A stretch of 14,427 nucleotides of DNA, from positions 1 through 14,427 of the forward strand of contig CAYFQG010000031.1 in assembly GCA_964345295.1 (NCBI GenBank). The letters run 5' to 3'. Every line of letters starts with the position of its first letter. Position 1 is the stretch's first letter. This document shows, piece by piece, positions 1-6,328 of this stretch. The notes below the pieces were generated by a model that searched no databases, was not told where the DNA came from, and saw nothing but the letters and a program-made list of their open reading frames with translations. This stretch comes from JASBZA01 sp964345295. GTDB taxonomy: Bacteria; Bacillota; Clostridia; Saccharofermentanales; Fastidiosipilaceae. The translations under genes and the position numbers were made by a program.

Positions 1-18
1 GGCGTCTATTTTAATCCT

Positions 19-672
19 TTATTTATCAGTAATTGAACCTTTGATTGAATTTTCATCCTCTTCACCGAAGGCTAAGAGTCTGGCCAAGGCCGTAGGATAA
101 GGCAAGATGCCGGCATATTCCCAGTCGATAAAAACCGCTCTTTTCCCGTCACAGAGAACATTAAAGGGCAACAAATCATCATGGCACAGTGTCCTAGGCA
201 AGGTCTCATAGAGGTCTAAATAGGCTTGATAGCAAAAAGCCAAGTCCTCCATATAGTCCATGCGGCCTTGTAGATAGGTATATTCCTCGTCAAAAGTGCA
301 AGGAAAGTCTGGCCTTTCTTTGGCCTGCCAATACTTTTTTTGTAAGGCAACAAGGCCGTCCAAGGCCAAAATAAGATGGGACTTCTGACACTTGGACAAG
401 GTCCGGCCCGGAAAATATTCCATCAGAAGATAGGTATCCTCTCCTACTTGATACTTTCCGTAAATTTGAGGAACCGGGTCCCGGTCCGAAAAAAACAAGT
501 CGTAGGCTCGTGCCTCAGACGCTTCGGTCTTCTTCAATACGGCCATCCCCTCCGGCCCTCGGACCTTCCAAACCGTATAGGCCCTGGCATCTTCCTCGGC
601 CAGGAAGGGGGTTAAAGCCGTATCGGGCCCGTCCCAGCCGGGAAATTGTTTTAAGATAGCCTGAGGGTCCAT
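19..672 (-). CDS. APH/choline-kinase-like phosphotransferase, probably C-terminally short
   Basis: Small-molecule kinase of the protein-kinase-like fold (aminoglycoside phosphotransferase/choline kinase superfamily). Seen: a likely ATP-binding lysine in the AVLKK strand (about residue 47), a hinge-like LLMEYFPG (82-89), the catalytic-loop pattern H-D-D-x4-N (H164, D166, N171) and the metal-binding DWE at 183-185. The substrate cannot be told from sequence. At 217 residues it is shorter than usual for the family (about 260-300): it ends about 30 residues after DWE with an A/T-rich, low-conservation tail (ENSIKGSITDK), so the C-terminal helical part may be lost. Its start lies 6 bases after the M42 peptidase stop, with an AGGA very close to the ATG, which suggests translational coupling. 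The product is probably cytoplasmic. Confident on superfamily, unsure whether functional. Confidence 0.72.
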   Translation of the reverse strand: MDPQAILKQFPGWDGPDTALTPFLAEEDARAYTVWKVRGPEGMAVLKKTEASEARAYDLFFSDRDPVPQIYGKYQVGEDTYLLMEYFPGRTLSKCQKSHLILALDGLVALQKKYWQAKERPDFPCTFDEEYTYLQGRMDYMEDLAFCYQAYLDLYETLPRTLCHDDLLPFNVLCDGKRAVFIDWEYAGILPYPTALARLLAFGEEDENSIKGSITDK

Positions 673-678
673 TCCTAT

Positions 679-1755
679 TTACTTATCTTCTAAATAAGCC
701 TGGATGAGGCGGAAGGTATTCATGGCTCCGTCCAGATGGCTTCTTTCGTAGCCGTGAGACGCATAGACACCGGGGCCTATCAGCGCATGGCGGAAATCAT
801 GGCCGGCTCTTAAAGTGGCCTCAACATCCGACCCGTAGAAGGGATAGATATCGACCGCATAATCAATGTCGTAGGTTTTGGCCAAAGCAATCAGCTTATT
901 GACCACATCGTAATTGTAAGGACCGCCCGAATCTTTGGCCGCAATAGAGACCTGCTTCTCGGTACAATTGAGGCCCTCACCCACACAACCCATATCGACC
1001 GACCAGGACTCGGTCACGCCGTCGAAAAAGGGCGAAGAGCCGCCGTGGCCGACTTCTTCATAAATCGTCCAATGGATATAGAGGTCTCGACTAAGACTCA
1101 CCTTATGGTCTGTCAGGTATTTAACATAAGTCAGTAGGACGGCCGCCGAAAGCTTGTCGTCCAGGAAACGTGATTTAATATAGCCCTTATCGGTAATGCG
1201 GGTCCGAGGCTCAAAGAAAACATAGTCGCCGGCTTCGATACCCAAAGCCTTGACACTCTCGGCATCGGTCACATCTTCGTCTAAGACCACTTCCATAGTG
1301 TCCCAGTTTCTTTCCTGCGTTTTTAAATCGGCATTGACATGGACCGAGGCATTCTCCAATTGGAAAGTCCCTTCATAGGTCTTGCCGTCACGAGTTTTGA
1401 CCACGACGTTTTCGGCTTCGGTGTTGGCCGCGACGAGCCCGCCTATAGGCGTAATCTTAAGCCGGCCCGTCCCCTTAATGCGGTGGACCATGCCGCCCAA
1501 AGTATCCACGTGCGCCTGGAGGAGGAGGCCTCCTTCGGTAGTATCTTCGGCCTTATGAGGATCTGCTTTGATATGGGCAATAACGCCGCCTTTAATGGTG
1601 CGATAGGCTTCGACGCCCCATTTAGAGAGCAAATCCAGGATATATTGCGTTACTTCATGGCCGTAGCCCGAAGGTGACGGTTTGGCCAGGAGCTCTTTTA
1701 CGATGGTCTGGAGCGTCTCTTCATAGTCTTTATAAATCTCTTTATTAAATGCCAT
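679..1755 (-). CDS. M42 family metallo-aminopeptidase
   Basis: Cytosolic dinuclear-metal aminopeptidase of the M42 (glutamyl aminopeptidase/TET-type) family, which removes N-terminal residues from peptides. Metal-site motifs are visible in order: AHVDTLGG (H82, D84), SRFLDDK (D199/D200), the catalytic EE pair in IYEEVGHGG (233-234), VDMGCVGE (D254) and the C-terminal ASHGYERSH (H334/H340). The protein is full length (358 residues; the family is about 340-370). M42 enzymes usually form dodecamers and have a PDZ-like insert, which fits the region after residue 95. There is no signal peptide. It sits 62 bases downstream of the PFL-family gene and just upstream of the kinase-like gene, so it is probably the third gene of a four-gene operon. 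The Shine-Dalgarno before the ATG is weak (AAAGAAAG). Substrate preference cannot be read from sequence. Confidence 0.93.
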   Translation of the reverse strand: MAFNKEIYKDYEETLQTIVKELLAKPSPSGYGHEVTQYILDLLSKWGVEAYRTIKGGVIAHIKADPHKAEDTTEGGLLLQAHVDTLGGMVHRIKGTGRLKITPIGGLVAANTEAENVVVKTRDGKTYEGTFQLENASVHVNADLKTQERNWDTMEVVLDEDVTDAESVKALGIEAGDYVFFEPRTRITDKGYIKSRFLDDKLSAAVLLTYVKYLTDHKVSLSRDLYIHWTIYEEVGHGGSSPFFDGVTESWSVDMGCVGEGLNCTEKQVSIAAKDSGGPYNYDVVNKLIALAKTYDIDYAVDIYPFYGSDVEATLRAGHDFRHALIGPGVYASHGYERSHLDGAMNTFRLIQAYLEDK

Positions 1756-1781
1756 AAATATAAAAGTCTTTCTTTTTTAAC

Positions 1782-1802
1782 TTAGGCCGAAGCCCGGCCT
1801 AA
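1782..1802. repeat. Inverted repeat TTAGGCC-N7-GGCCTAA between PFL and M42 genes
   Basis: Seven-base perfect arms at 1782-1788 and 1796-1802 around a 7-base loop. On the minus-strand transcript it would fold between the PFL stop and the M42 start, but it is followed by A residues rather than U residues, so it is not an intrinsic terminator in the operon direction. It could be an mRNA-processing or stabilising hairpin. Confidence 0.4.
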
Positions 1803-1817
1803 AACCTCGGCCTAGAC

Positions 1818-3182
1818 CTAGCTCTTAAAGCTGTGGATAGGCGCCGGCATTCTGCCTCCGCGGGAAATAAATTTCTCTGGTGACCAGGGATTAACCGCCA
1901 TGATGGGCGCATCACCCCAGAGACCGCCGTAGTGGACCTTGTCGCCGACTTTGGCCCCCGGTACGGGAATGACACGAACCGCCGTCGTCTTATTGTTGAA
2001 GACTCCGATAGCCGCCTCATCGGCGATAATGCCGGACAAAATCTCCGCCGGTGTATCACCCGGGACCGCTACCATGTCGATACCGACCGAGCAGACCGAG
2101 GTCATAGCTTCGAGTTTCTCTAAGCTCAAGCTTCCCTTCTCCACTGCGGCAATCATACCCTCATCTTCACTGACGGGAATGAAGGCACCGGACAGGCCGC
2201 CAACTTGAGACGAGGCCATGGTACCGCCCTTCTTCACCGCATCGTTCAGCATGGCCAAAGCCGCTGTCGTGCCCCAGGCACCACAAGACTCCAAACCCAT
2301 AGCTTCCAATATACGGGCAATAGAATCGCCTACAACCGGCGTGGGCGCCAGGGATAGGTCGATTATGCCGAAAGGAACTTCCAGGCGTTTAGCAGCCTCT
2401 CTGGCGACTAATTGGCCGGCCCTGGTAATCTTAAAAGAGGTACGTTTAATCAGCTCGGCCAGCTGGGCAATATCCATGGTATCGGATTCTTTGCTCTTCA
2501 ACGCGGCCAAGACCACGCCCGGTCCGGACACGCCGACATTAATTACCCGCTCGGCTTCACCCACACCGTGGAAGGCGCCGGCCATGAAGGGGTTGTCTTC
2601 GGTTGCATTGGCAAAGACCACAAACTTGGCGCAGCCGTAAGCGTCTTGGTCTCGGGTTCTCTCGGCCAAATCCAGGAGCATGGGACCCAAGTCTCTTACT
2701 GCGTCCATGTTGATACCGGCACGAGACGTTCCGATATTAGCCGAAGCACAGACCGCTTCGGTGGTGGCCAAAGCTTCGGGGATGGAATCCATCAGAATAC
2801 GGTCGCTCCGGGTATAACCCTTATGAAGCAGTGCGGAAAAGCCGCCAATAAAGTTCACGCCCAAGGCTTTGGCCGCCTTATCCATGGTTTCGGCGAAAAT
2901 TGTGTAGTTATCGGTCTTAGACGCTGCCGCAACCAACGAAATAGGCGTAACACTGAGTCGCTTATTAATAATAGGAATACCGTAGTCCCGGGAAATCTCC
3001 TCCGCCACGGGGATCAAGTGCTCTGCGGATTTCGTAATCTTATCGTAAATCTTACGGCAGGCAATCTCAGGATCTTCATGGGCACAATCCAGAAGATTAA
3101 TCCCCATGGTAATGGTCCTGACATCCAGATGCTCTTCGGCGAACATCCGCTGCGTTTCTAAAATTTCATAGGCTTGAATCAT
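1818..3182 (-). CDS. PFL family protein (UPF0210/DUF711)
   Basis: Member of the UPF0210/DUF711 (PFL-like) family, about 450 residues long and typically encoded next to a small ACT-domain protein, as here. The whole length matches the family by eye: an N-terminal ETQRMFAEEHLDVRTITMGI segment, glycine-rich segments such as GGFSALLHKGYTRSD and GAFHGVGEAERVINVGVSGPGVV, and a C-terminal VIPVPGAKVGDKVHYGGLWG. The fold resembles the glycyl-radical-enzyme barrel in family descriptions, but I see no glycyl-radical motif and the biochemical role is not established. The length of 454 residues is normal. The start is supported by a GGGGA about 6 bases upstream. The gene follows the ACT gene by 15 bases and is very probably co-transcribed with it, the ACT protein perhaps serving as its ligand-sensing partner. 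Confidence 0.93.
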   Translation of the reverse strand: MIQAYEILETQRMFAEEHLDVRTITMGINLLDCAHEDPEIACRKIYDKITKSAEHLIPVAEEISRDYGIPIINKRLSVTPISLVAAASKTDNYTIFAETMDKAAKALGVNFIGGFSALLHKGYTRSDRILMDSIPEALATTEAVCASANIGTSRAGINMDAVRDLGPMLLDLAERTRDQDAYGCAKFVVFANATEDNPFMAGAFHGVGEAERVINVGVSGPGVVLAALKSKESDTMDIAQLAELIKRTSFKITRAGQLVAREAAKRLEVPFGIIDLSLAPTPVVGDSIARILEAMGLESCGAWGTTAALAMLNDAVKKGGTMASSQVGGLSGAFIPVSEDEGMIAAVEKGSLSLEKLEAMTSVCSVGIDMVAVPGDTPAEILSGIIADEAAIGVFNNKTTAVRVIPVPGAKVGDKVHYGGLWGDAPIMAVNPWSPEKFISRGGRMPAPIHSFKS

Positions 3183-3197
3183 AAAGCATCCCCATTC

Positions 3198-3485
3198 CTA
3201 TATGCGGTGCATGGCTTGGAACACATCACGCTGCTGCAAGGTCACCTGGCAGCCCAAGTCACTGCCGACTTCTTGCAAAGCCCGGTCTAAGTCCTGGAAG
3301 GAAAGGGTCATCTTACCGGTATCCACCAGCATAATCATATGAAAGATGTCTTGCATAATAGTCTGAGAAATATCTTGTACATTCACATTATACTGGGCCA
3401 AAACACCCGTCACCCGAGCAATAATCCCCGGTTTATCCTGTCCTACTACTGTCACTACCGCCGTATAGGTCTCATCGTGTGCCAT
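3198..3485 (-). CDS. ACT domain-containing protein (UPF0237)
   Basis: Single ACT domain of 95 residues, the family's normal size. Residues 7-40 give the first strand and helix with the ligand-loop pattern VVGQDKPGIIARVTGVLAQ. After that come the NVNVQDISQTIMQD strand, MIMLVDTG, and a second helix (LDRALQEVGSDLG). ACT domains bind amino acids or similar small ligands and often dimerise. In UPF0237 the partner is the neighbouring PFL-family protein, and here that gene follows after 15 bases. The start is clear: an AGGGAGG motif lies about 6-7 bases before the ATG. This is the first gene of the minus-strand operon. The upstream region, shared with the radical SAM relic, must hold the promoter, but I could not find a convincing -35/-10 pair. 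Confidence 0.92.
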   Translation of the reverse strand: MAHDETYTAVVTVVGQDKPGIIARVTGVLAQYNVNVQDISQTIMQDIFHMIMLVDTGKMTLSFQDLDRALQEVGSDLGCQVTLQQRDVFQAMHRI

Positions 3486-3527
3486 AAAAAACCTCCCTAA
3501 AAAACTTGCCTGATATTTTACGCCAAG

Positions 3528-3537
3528 TTAGGCCTAA
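3528..3537. repeat. Perfect 10-bp palindrome TTAGGCCTAA
   Basis: This lies about 43 bases upstream of the ACT-domain start, in the short gap before the radical SAM relic. Its half-site TTAGGCC is the same as the arm of the inverted repeat at 1782-1802. It could be an operator for the ACT-PFL operon, but a 10-bp palindrome alone is weak evidence. Confidence 0.25.
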
Positions 3538-3544
3538 GGGCTAG

Positions 3545-4280
3545 GAAAAAGCCCGCAAGAAGTACCAATGCAATATTCCTTGGGCAATCCTGATGGACCC
3601 CACTTCAGCCTGTAACCTCCAGTGCAAGGGTTGTTAGGCTGCCGAATACGGCAACAAGCTAAACCTGACCTTAGAAGAATTAGACAGTATCATCGAGCAA
3701 GGCAAAGAACTCGGCGTCTACATGTATCTTTTCTCCGGCGGTGAGCCTTTGGTCCGTAAAAACGACATCATCACCTTGTGTGAGAGGCATCCGGACTGTA
3801 TGTTCCTGGCCTTCACCAACTCGACCTTGATTGACGAGAAATTCGCCAACGACATGCTCAGAGTCGGCAACTTCATCCCCGCCATCTCACTCGAAGGTAA
3901 CGAGCATGCCACCGACGGCAGACGCGGCGACGGCGTCTTCCAACGGTGACGTTGAACCTTGTGCCTTTGTCCACTACTCGGATTCCAACATCCGCGAGAA
4001 GACCTTACTGGAGTGCCTCCAGTCGCCTCTCTTCATGGGTTATCATGATAACCAACCTTTCAACGATAACTTACTCAAACCCTGCCCTATGTTAGAGAAC
4101 CCTCAGTACATCAGAAGCATGGTTGAGGCAAGCAATTCCAAGTCCACCGACATGGAGTCACCTGAAAATGTCCAGCATCTCTACGAAAAGTGCGAGCCCT
4201 ACGCAGAGAATTGGGACGAGACAAGTAACAGACTTTGGGATGAAATCCAAGAAGAAAAGAAAGTCAAAGCAGCTCGCTAA
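3545..4280 (+). pseudogene. Radical SAM protein, degraded remnant
   Basis: Relic of a radical SAM enzyme. From 3554 one frame reads RKKYQCNIPWAILMDP and then the cluster motif C-x3-C-x2-C (ACNLQCKGC). The codon after the third cysteine, Trp in relatives, is TAG (3635-3637). The frame then continues with AAEYG and, later, FSGGEPLV, the radical SAM GGE motif, until a TGA at 3947. The C-terminal part (NGDVEPCAFVHYSDSNIREK onward) is in another frame and ends at 4280. The N-terminal domain upstream of RKKY is missing (stop at 3542, no start codon). About 150 codons between the GDGVF segment and NGDVEPC appear deleted, judged from remembered relatives of about 450 residues. Four lesions (lost 5' end, nonsense codon, internal deletion, frameshift) make function very unlikely. 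Confidence 0.88.
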
Positions 4281-4312
4281 TTATTGCTAATCGCTATTGG
4301 TTTAGCCCTTCA

Positions 4313-4361
4313 TAAAGAGGCCGGCAGAAAGCGTCTAAGAAGACCTTCTCCGGTCTCTTTA
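4313..4361. terminator. Hairpin between convergent radical SAM relic and TetR gene
   Basis: Arms TAAAGAGGCCGG (4313-4324) and CCGGTCTCTTTA (4350-4361) pair over 12 bases with one G-U wobble around a 25-base loop. A shorter alternative, AGACC/GGTCT, lies inside. It sits exactly between the end of the plus-strand relic and the stop of the minus-strand TetR gene, where a bidirectional terminator is expected. No clean U-tract follows on either strand, so it may be weak or Rho-assisted. Confidence 0.4.
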
Positions 4362-4366
4362 CTAGT

Positions 4367-4942
4367 TTACTTATCCTCCGGACTAATCTCGGGATTGTTC
4401 TGAGCCCTCTTTAATAAGGACTCCAAAGGCTCGGCAAACCAATAAGTAAATTTATGAATATATTCGGCCATGTCGTAGTTCAAATCATCTTCCAACCAGT
4501 CTAAGACCAGGCCCGAAAAATAGGCCTTATAGAAACGCAGAAAGACTTGACGATCCTTTTCCGGCAGAGGATTATCCTTTGTCTGAAAATCGATAAAGTG
4601 TTCCGCCAACAACACGGCCAGTTCACTTAATTTTCGGAAAACCCGCATCTTCTCCGTATCATGGTAAAGGTTCAAAAACTGGTCCTTATACTTTTTAAAC
4701 ACATCGGTAATAATCAGGATGCCTTCTCCCAAGGTTTCCACGTGCACGAAGTCGTCAATAAGCGGATCAAACCAGTCTTCCAAGATTTCCTCCAAGAGAG
4801 AAGGGATGTCTTGGTAGTGGTAATAGAAGGTGTTCCTGGACAAGCCGCACGCCGCAGTAATATCGTTGACGGTAATCTTGGAATAGCTCTTCTCGGCCAA
4901 AGGTTCGATGAAAGCATCCTTAATCAGACGCTTAGTTTCCAT
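4367..4942 (-). CDS. TetR/AcrR family transcriptional regulator
   Basis: DNA-binding repressor-type regulator. The N-terminal TetR helix-turn-helix is clear: after KRLIKDAFIEPLAEKSYSK comes ITVNDITAACGLSRNTFYYHY (about residues 23-43), followed by an all-helical ligand domain. From the ATG at 4942 it is 191 residues. An upstream ATG at 4966 would add MERGEKPF, but a GAGGAG lies between the two starts (about 11 bases before 4942), and in relatives the HTH starts about 20 residues from the N-terminus, so I prefer 4942. The YYHY sequence and helical C-terminus resemble the DhaS-like subgroup; the inducer is unknown. The gene is divergent from the TIGR02206-type membrane protein, its most likely target along with itself. 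A palindrome at 5002-5019 is the candidate operator. Confidence 0.9.
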   Translation of the reverse strand: METKRLIKDAFIEPLAEKSYSKITVNDITAACGLSRNTFYYHYQDIPSLLEEILEDWFDPLIDDFVHVETLGEGILIITDVFKKYKDQFLNLYHDTEKMRVFRKLSELAVLLAEHFIDFQTKDNPLPEKDRQVFLRFYKAYFSGLVLDWLEDDLNYDMAEYIHKFTYWFAEPLESLLKRAQNNPEISPEDK

Positions 4943-5001
4943 AAAGGGCTTTTCTCCTCTTTCCATTAAGGCTTCGTTAATCTTCGCTTAAGCTTATTTT
5001 G

Positions 5002-5019
5002 CAGGCCAAATCTGACCTG
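5002..5019. promoter_or_regulatory. Imperfect 18-bp palindrome, candidate TetR operator
   Basis: The sequence CAGGCCAAATCTGACCTG has 14 of 18 positions symmetrical, with arms CAGG/CCTG and inner CA..TG. All mismatches are transitions at mirror positions. It lies 59 bases upstream of the preferred TetR start and upstream of the likely promoter of the divergent membrane-protein gene, a usual place for a TetR operator. Binding is inferred. Confidence 0.35.
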
Positions 5020-5047
5020 TCCCGTAACCTTTTCGGCAGAAAATCAG

Positions 5048-5077
5048 GCGACATTTGAGGCAGGAATATCTTATACT
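5048..5077 (+). promoter_or_regulatory. Possible sigma-A promoter for the membrane-protein gene
   Basis: GCGACA (5048-5053, four of six bases matching TTGACA), an 18-base spacer and TATACT (5072-5077, five of six). Transcription would start near 5084, giving a leader of about 44 bases before the ATG at 5128. It is adjacent to the candidate operator at 5002-5019. Confidence 0.4.
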
Positions 5078-5127
5078 TAGTTGCGGCTTTGGCCAAAAAG
5101 AAAGAGACAGGAAGACCTTAAAAATCG

Positions 5128-5853
5128 ATGCAAGGCTTTTGGCAACACATATGGCGAACCGAGGAAGACGACAGCCGTGTCTGGCTGACCCGCTGGCAGG
5201 ACTGGGCTATTGCCCTGGCTTTTTTGCTGGTCAGTATCTACCTCTTACGAAACCGCCAAAGCCTCTCCCGAGACTTCGTTTACAGCACCAGCCGAGCATT
5301 GGTAGTCCTCCTTATCTTGCAGAACTTATCGCGTTACATCTTCAACCGCAAACACTATCCCTTCGACATGCGTTACCCGCTATATTCCTGCAATGTTTCC
5401 GGCATCATCCTGGCGGTTTCTTTCTTTGTACCTTTTAACAGTCAGGCTTGGAACAGCCTCGTAATGTGGGCCGCTTTCTCCGGTCTATACGGAGGCTTCT
5501 TCGCTATCCTTATGGCCAAGCCCAGTAATTTTAAATTCCCCCATATGGCGAACTTGGACTATTACATCGGCCACATTTGTATCTGCTTTCTAGGGCTGCG
5601 CCACATCCTTTATTACCCCGAATTTTTGACCACGGCCATGCTGCGCGACACGACCCTCATCACACTCTTTTATTTGGCCATCGTCTATAAAATAAACCCG
5701 CTTCTGGGCACCAACTACGGCTTCACCAACTACGTCCCCGAGCCCTTAATCGTCTTGCAGAAAATCCCCTTTAAGGTCTATAGGGTCTTGTTAGTGATTG
5801 GTTACTCTCTGGCAAATGCCCTGACCTATTTGGCGGGCAAAATTTTGACCTAA
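5128..5853 (+). CDS. TIGR02206 family (YwaF-like) integral membrane protein
   Basis: Multi-pass membrane protein of 241 residues. Hydrophobic segments are visible around residues 28-43 (AIALAFLLVSIYLL), 54-70, 88-105 (CNVSGIILAVSFFVPF), 112-130, 146-160, 170-186 and 213-235, so about six or seven transmembrane helices. The KHYPFDMRYPLYSCNVSGI stretch matches the family's conserved P-L-x-x-C region, placed before the third helix. The family is of unknown function; no transport or catalytic motif is visible. The start at 5128 has only a distant AGGAAG (about 12 bases upstream) but begins the conserved N-terminus. The neighbouring divergent TetR gene suggests inducible expression. The next feature downstream is the terminator hairpin at 5890-5932. 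Confidence 0.82.
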   Translation: MQGFWQHIWRTEEDDSRVWLTRWQDWAIALAFLLVSIYLLRNRQSLSRDFVYSTSRALVVLLILQNLSRYIFNRKHYPFDMRYPLYSCNVSGIILAVSFFVPFNSQAWNSLVMWAAFSGLYGGFFAILMAKPSNFKFPHMANLDYYIGHICICFLGLRHILYYPEFLTTAMLRDTTLITLFYLAIVYKINPLLGTNYGFTNYVPEPLIVLQKIPFKVYRVLLVIGYSLANALTYLAGKILT

Positions 5854-5889
5854 GTCCTATTTACGGCTTTCCTAATGAAATAAGCTCAT

Positions 5890-5932
5890 AAAAAACAGTC
5901 CGGCTTAATGCTTCTTTGCACCAAACCGGACT
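5890..5932 (-). terminator. Rho-independent terminator of the hcp operon (possibly bidirectional)
   Basis: Arms AGTCCGG (5897-5903) and CCGGACT (5926-5932) pair perfectly, with two further A-T pairs possible across a mismatch, around a 22-base loop. On the minus strand the stem is followed almost directly by a run of six T (complement of 5890-5895), the standard terminator layout for the minus-strand hcp/fprA operon. On the plus strand the downstream sequence is only A/T-rich, so it may also stop the membrane-protein transcript less efficiently. Confidence 0.8.
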
Positions 5933-5991
5933 ATCTTAAATTTTACTAAGGCTTATAAACTTAGATGCGTTTAATGGCTGCCTAGCCTCCC

Positions 5992-6312
5992 CTACTTCTC
6001 ACAGCCGAAGAAATGTTCTAGGTCTGTAGAGAGATAGTCTCTGGGTTCTCAATCTGAGCCTGAGCTGCCGAAAGCGGCGGCCTTCTTGTTCCTAAACTTG
6101 AGGCCTTTCATCATTTCCAAAGTCCCGGCCGTAGCATGGGTAAAGCCGTAGTTAATGGTCGGAGAGCTCAGGAGGACCGTCTTCTCATCTCTGATTAAAT
6201 AAGCGTTGTAACTTGAACCCTTATCGGTCGAATATTCATCGCCGTGGAAGCGCTTGAGCTCCCAGTCGATTTTGCCGACCCAGGTCACTTTGTCCGTAAT
6301 ACGTTTTCCCAT
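5992..6312 (-). pseudogene. Flavodiiron protein (FprA-type) remnant with internal deletions
   Basis: Scar of an A-type flavoprotein (flavodiiron NO/O2 reductase). Residues 1-46 (ITDKVTWVGKIDWELKRFHG to RDEKTVL) match the N-terminus of the beta-lactamase-like domain. The frame then jumps directly into the late flavodoxin domain: LLSSPTINYGFTHATAGTLE and KFRNKKAAAFGS. The whole diiron site (the H-x-E-x-D-H region) and the early flavodoxin part are missing, about 250 residues compared with the usual 400. A TGA follows at 6051-6049, but the same frame continues to 5992 as EPRDYLSTDLEHFFGCEK, which resembles the last helix of FprA, so a second deletion near the C-terminus is likely. The start has a GGCGG-type site 4-8 bases upstream and lies 16 bases after hcp. 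It cannot be a functional reductase. Confidence 0.85.
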
Positions 6313-6328
6313 AGTCCGCCCCGACTAT

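Noticed and set aside
1782..1802. The inverted repeat between PFL and M42 genes as an intrinsic terminator
   Set aside because: On the minus strand the stem is followed by A residues, and on the plus strand there is no T-tract after it, so the terminator signature is missing.
2412..3161. Long 249-codon open frame on the plus strand opposite the PFL-family gene
   Set aside because: It lies fully antisense to a well-recognised, full-length gene, has no recognisable domain, and its product looks like codon-bias shadow; the other plus-strand frames in 1339-2640 are the same.
3635..3637. Amber codon in the radical SAM relic as programmed recoding (for example pyrrolysine)
   Set aside because: The position is Trp in relatives, a single base change explains it, and the same gene has a deletion, a frameshift and no start.
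5055..5438. 127-codon plus-strand frame starting before the membrane-protein gene
   Set aside because: It overlaps the membrane-protein gene in another frame, shows no domain, and the membrane-protein frame carries the conserved family motif.
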